A stretch of 64,000 nucleotides of DNA from positions 124,001 to 188,000 of the forward strand of contig CAVXNJ010000011.1 in assembly GCA_963763135.1 (NCBI GenBank), written 5' to 3'. The position numbers and the translations under genes are program-made. Below, in pieces: positions 62,804-64,000 of this stretch; the stretch's first letter is position 1, and every line of letters begins with the position of its first letter. This stretch comes from JANMZO01 sp963763135. GTDB lineage: Bacteria; Actinomycetota; Acidimicrobiia; Acidimicrobiales; JANYDT01. Below the pieces are notes generated by a model. It searched no databases, was not told the DNA's origin, and was given only the letters and a program-made list of their open reading frames with translations.

Positions 62804-64000
62804 GTGTTGGAGCGCAATTTGTTGCGAGTGGCCCAGGAATCGTTGGCTTCGTTTCGTGTAACGGTGATCAATGGGCCGCGGTCAGTCGGGTAAGACAACG
62901 TTGGTGAGGCAGCTTGTCGACGGGGCTGGGTCGTATTGGAGTTTTGATGATGAGTTGGTTCGCTCGGCGGCGTTGTTGGATCCGCATGGTTTTGTTGAGC
63001 GGGGTCCGTTTCCTGTGGTGCTTGACGAAGTGCCGCGCGGTGGTGATGCGGTCGTTCTGGCGGTGAAGTCGGTGGTTGATCGTCGGGCGGACAAGGGTCA
63101 GTTTGTATTGGCGGGTTCGACACGATTTGTGTCGGTGCCGCAGTTGTCGGAATCGTTGGCTGGTCGCGCTGAGATTCTTGATTTGTGGCCGTTGTCGCAG
63201 GGCGAGCTTTTGGGGTGCGCGAGTCGTTCATCGATGGGTTGCTTGACGATCCGAACGAGTTGGTGCGTCGACGGTTCGAAGGGGTTGAGCGGGCAGAGTT
63301 GTTTGGTCGGGTCGTACGCGGGGGTTTTCCTGAGTTGATCGATGTGGAACCGGTGATGGCGAGGCGTTGGTATCGCAGTTACGTGCGCACGGTGGTGGCA
63401 CGTGACGTGGTGAGCGCGTCGGCGATTACGCAGGCCGACGAGTTGCCGACGTTGTTGCGGTTGATCGCGGCAAACACCTCTGGTGAGTTGGTTGCTTCGC
63501 GTTTGGCCGGTGATGCTCGGATGAGCGTGGATACGGTGGGGTCGGTATCTAGCGTTGCTGGAGTTGGTTGGTTTCATTTTTCGTGTTCGGGCGTGGACAC
63601 CGAGTTTGACGAGTCGGGAGAAACGTCATGCAAAGGTGGTGTTGTCTGACACCGGCTTGGCGTGTGCGTTGTTAGGTCGGAACATGGAGGGGTTGGGTTC
63701 GCCGACGAACGCGTTGACGGGTCCGATGTTGGAGTCGTTCGTAACCATGGAGTTGGTGAAACAACGTGGGTGGTCGAATCGGCAGCCGGCGATTCGGCAC
63801 TGGCGTGATCGCAACGGGGCGGAGGTCGATCTTGTGCTGGAGGGCGACGACGGGATCGTCGCCGGTATTGAGGTGAAAGCGTCATCGACCGTGGCGCCAT
63901 CGGATGTGAAGAACCTGCGGCTTTGCAGGACAAGCTCGGAGATCGGTTCGCTGCCGGCGTGGTCTTGTACTTGGGCGAATACGTCGTTCCGCTTGGTGAC
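62804..64000 (+). pseudogene. AAA ATPase with DUF4143 domain, frameshifted and cut by the window edge
   Basis: Pieces in several frames give one protein: LERNLLRVAQESLASFRVTV, then the P-loop GPRQSGKTTLV, FPVVLDEVPRGGDAV, FVLAGSTRFVSVPQLSESLA, FGRVVRGGFPELIDVEPVM and SYVRTVVARDVVSAS, then the DUF4143 part ALLELVGFIFRVRAWTPS, MLESFVTMELVKQRGWSN and VDLVLEGDDGIVAGIEVKAS. Frame shifts fall in G runs near 62880, 63212, 63538 and 63919. These ATPases are often toxin-antitoxin-like or defence-linked accessory genes. GTG 62804 is the likely start. Continues past 64000. Confidence 0.75.

Noticed and set aside
1..64000. Reassignment of UGA to a standard amino acid across the genome
   Set aside because: Many intact genes end in TGA directly coupled to the next start (for example 755-757, 3754-3756 and 4605-4607), so UGA is a normal stop here, with a few candidates for recoding.
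1..64000. tRNA or rRNA genes
   Set aside because: No cloverleaf-like or rRNA sequence was recognised by reading; a tRNAscan-SE run would confirm.

Overview
The window reads as high-GC actinobacterial chromosome, most likely an acidimicrobial (Ilumatobacter-type) lineage. This is inferred from F420-dependent luciferase-like oxidoreductases, mycothiol/DinB-fold proteins, ECF sigma/YCII pairs, class III CoA-transferase and acyl-CoA dehydrogenase genes, DUF6458 and DUF1971. There is no rRNA, tRNA, CRISPR array or clear phage. Genes sit in short operons, often joined by 4-bp ATGA/GTGA overlaps.

Layout. 0-5 kb: an ECF sigma tail, an ArsR-controlled TIGR03086/SRPBCC operon, and a coupled operon of methyltransferase, 64-residue peptide, AhpD-like CMD protein, radical SAM enzyme and rhodanese that could be a RiPP-type modification locus. 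5-11 kb: a glycerophosphodiesterase, a ResA-like redoxin with an in-frame UGA and a textbook SECIS hairpin (a selenoprotein), DUF1971, an aminoglycoside-type kinase, and a thioredoxin/methyltransferase pair. 11-16 kb: a CopB-type P1B ATPase with eight HQEHGG repeats behind a CsoR-type operator, an ankyrin secreted protein, and a DUF2892 membrane protein behind a second CsoR/CstR-type operator. 16-22 kb: dehalogenase, DUF1330, TetR, a sigma/YCII pair, a DinB protein and an EEP-family hydrolase. 22.8-24.3 kb: a two-gene ImmA/IrrE peptidase plus class III nucleotide-cyclase-like operon. 24.5-36 kb: surface and secreted proteins (RTX-repeat protein, 1522-residue modular protein, 301-residue secreted protein) with a MalT/LAL-type LuxR regulator. 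36-39.6 kb: MarR, rhodanese, MFS and ArsR-rhodanese genes, then a GNAT gene that also has an in-frame UGA followed by a strong hairpin. 40-52.7 kb: a catabolic and uptake cluster (acyl-CoA dehydrogenase, fused CaiB, HpaB-type flavoprotein, dipeptide-type ABC transporter, nitronate monooxygenase, TetR). 52.8-64 kb: RidA, DUF899, PCD-VOC fusion, F420 enzyme, small membrane proteins, topoisomerase IB, a lipoprotein and several broken genes.

Two window-wide patterns stand out. First, three unrelated genes (about 2.5, 6.6 and 39.5 kb) have a single in-frame UGA followed 18-23 nt later by a hairpin with a CG-starting loop; the middle one is convincingly selenocysteine. Second, at least nine genes carry one-base frameshifts, many within short G, C or T runs. 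That looks more like sequencing or assembly error, or very recent decay, than old pseudogenes. Functions of broken genes should therefore be read from the restored frame.
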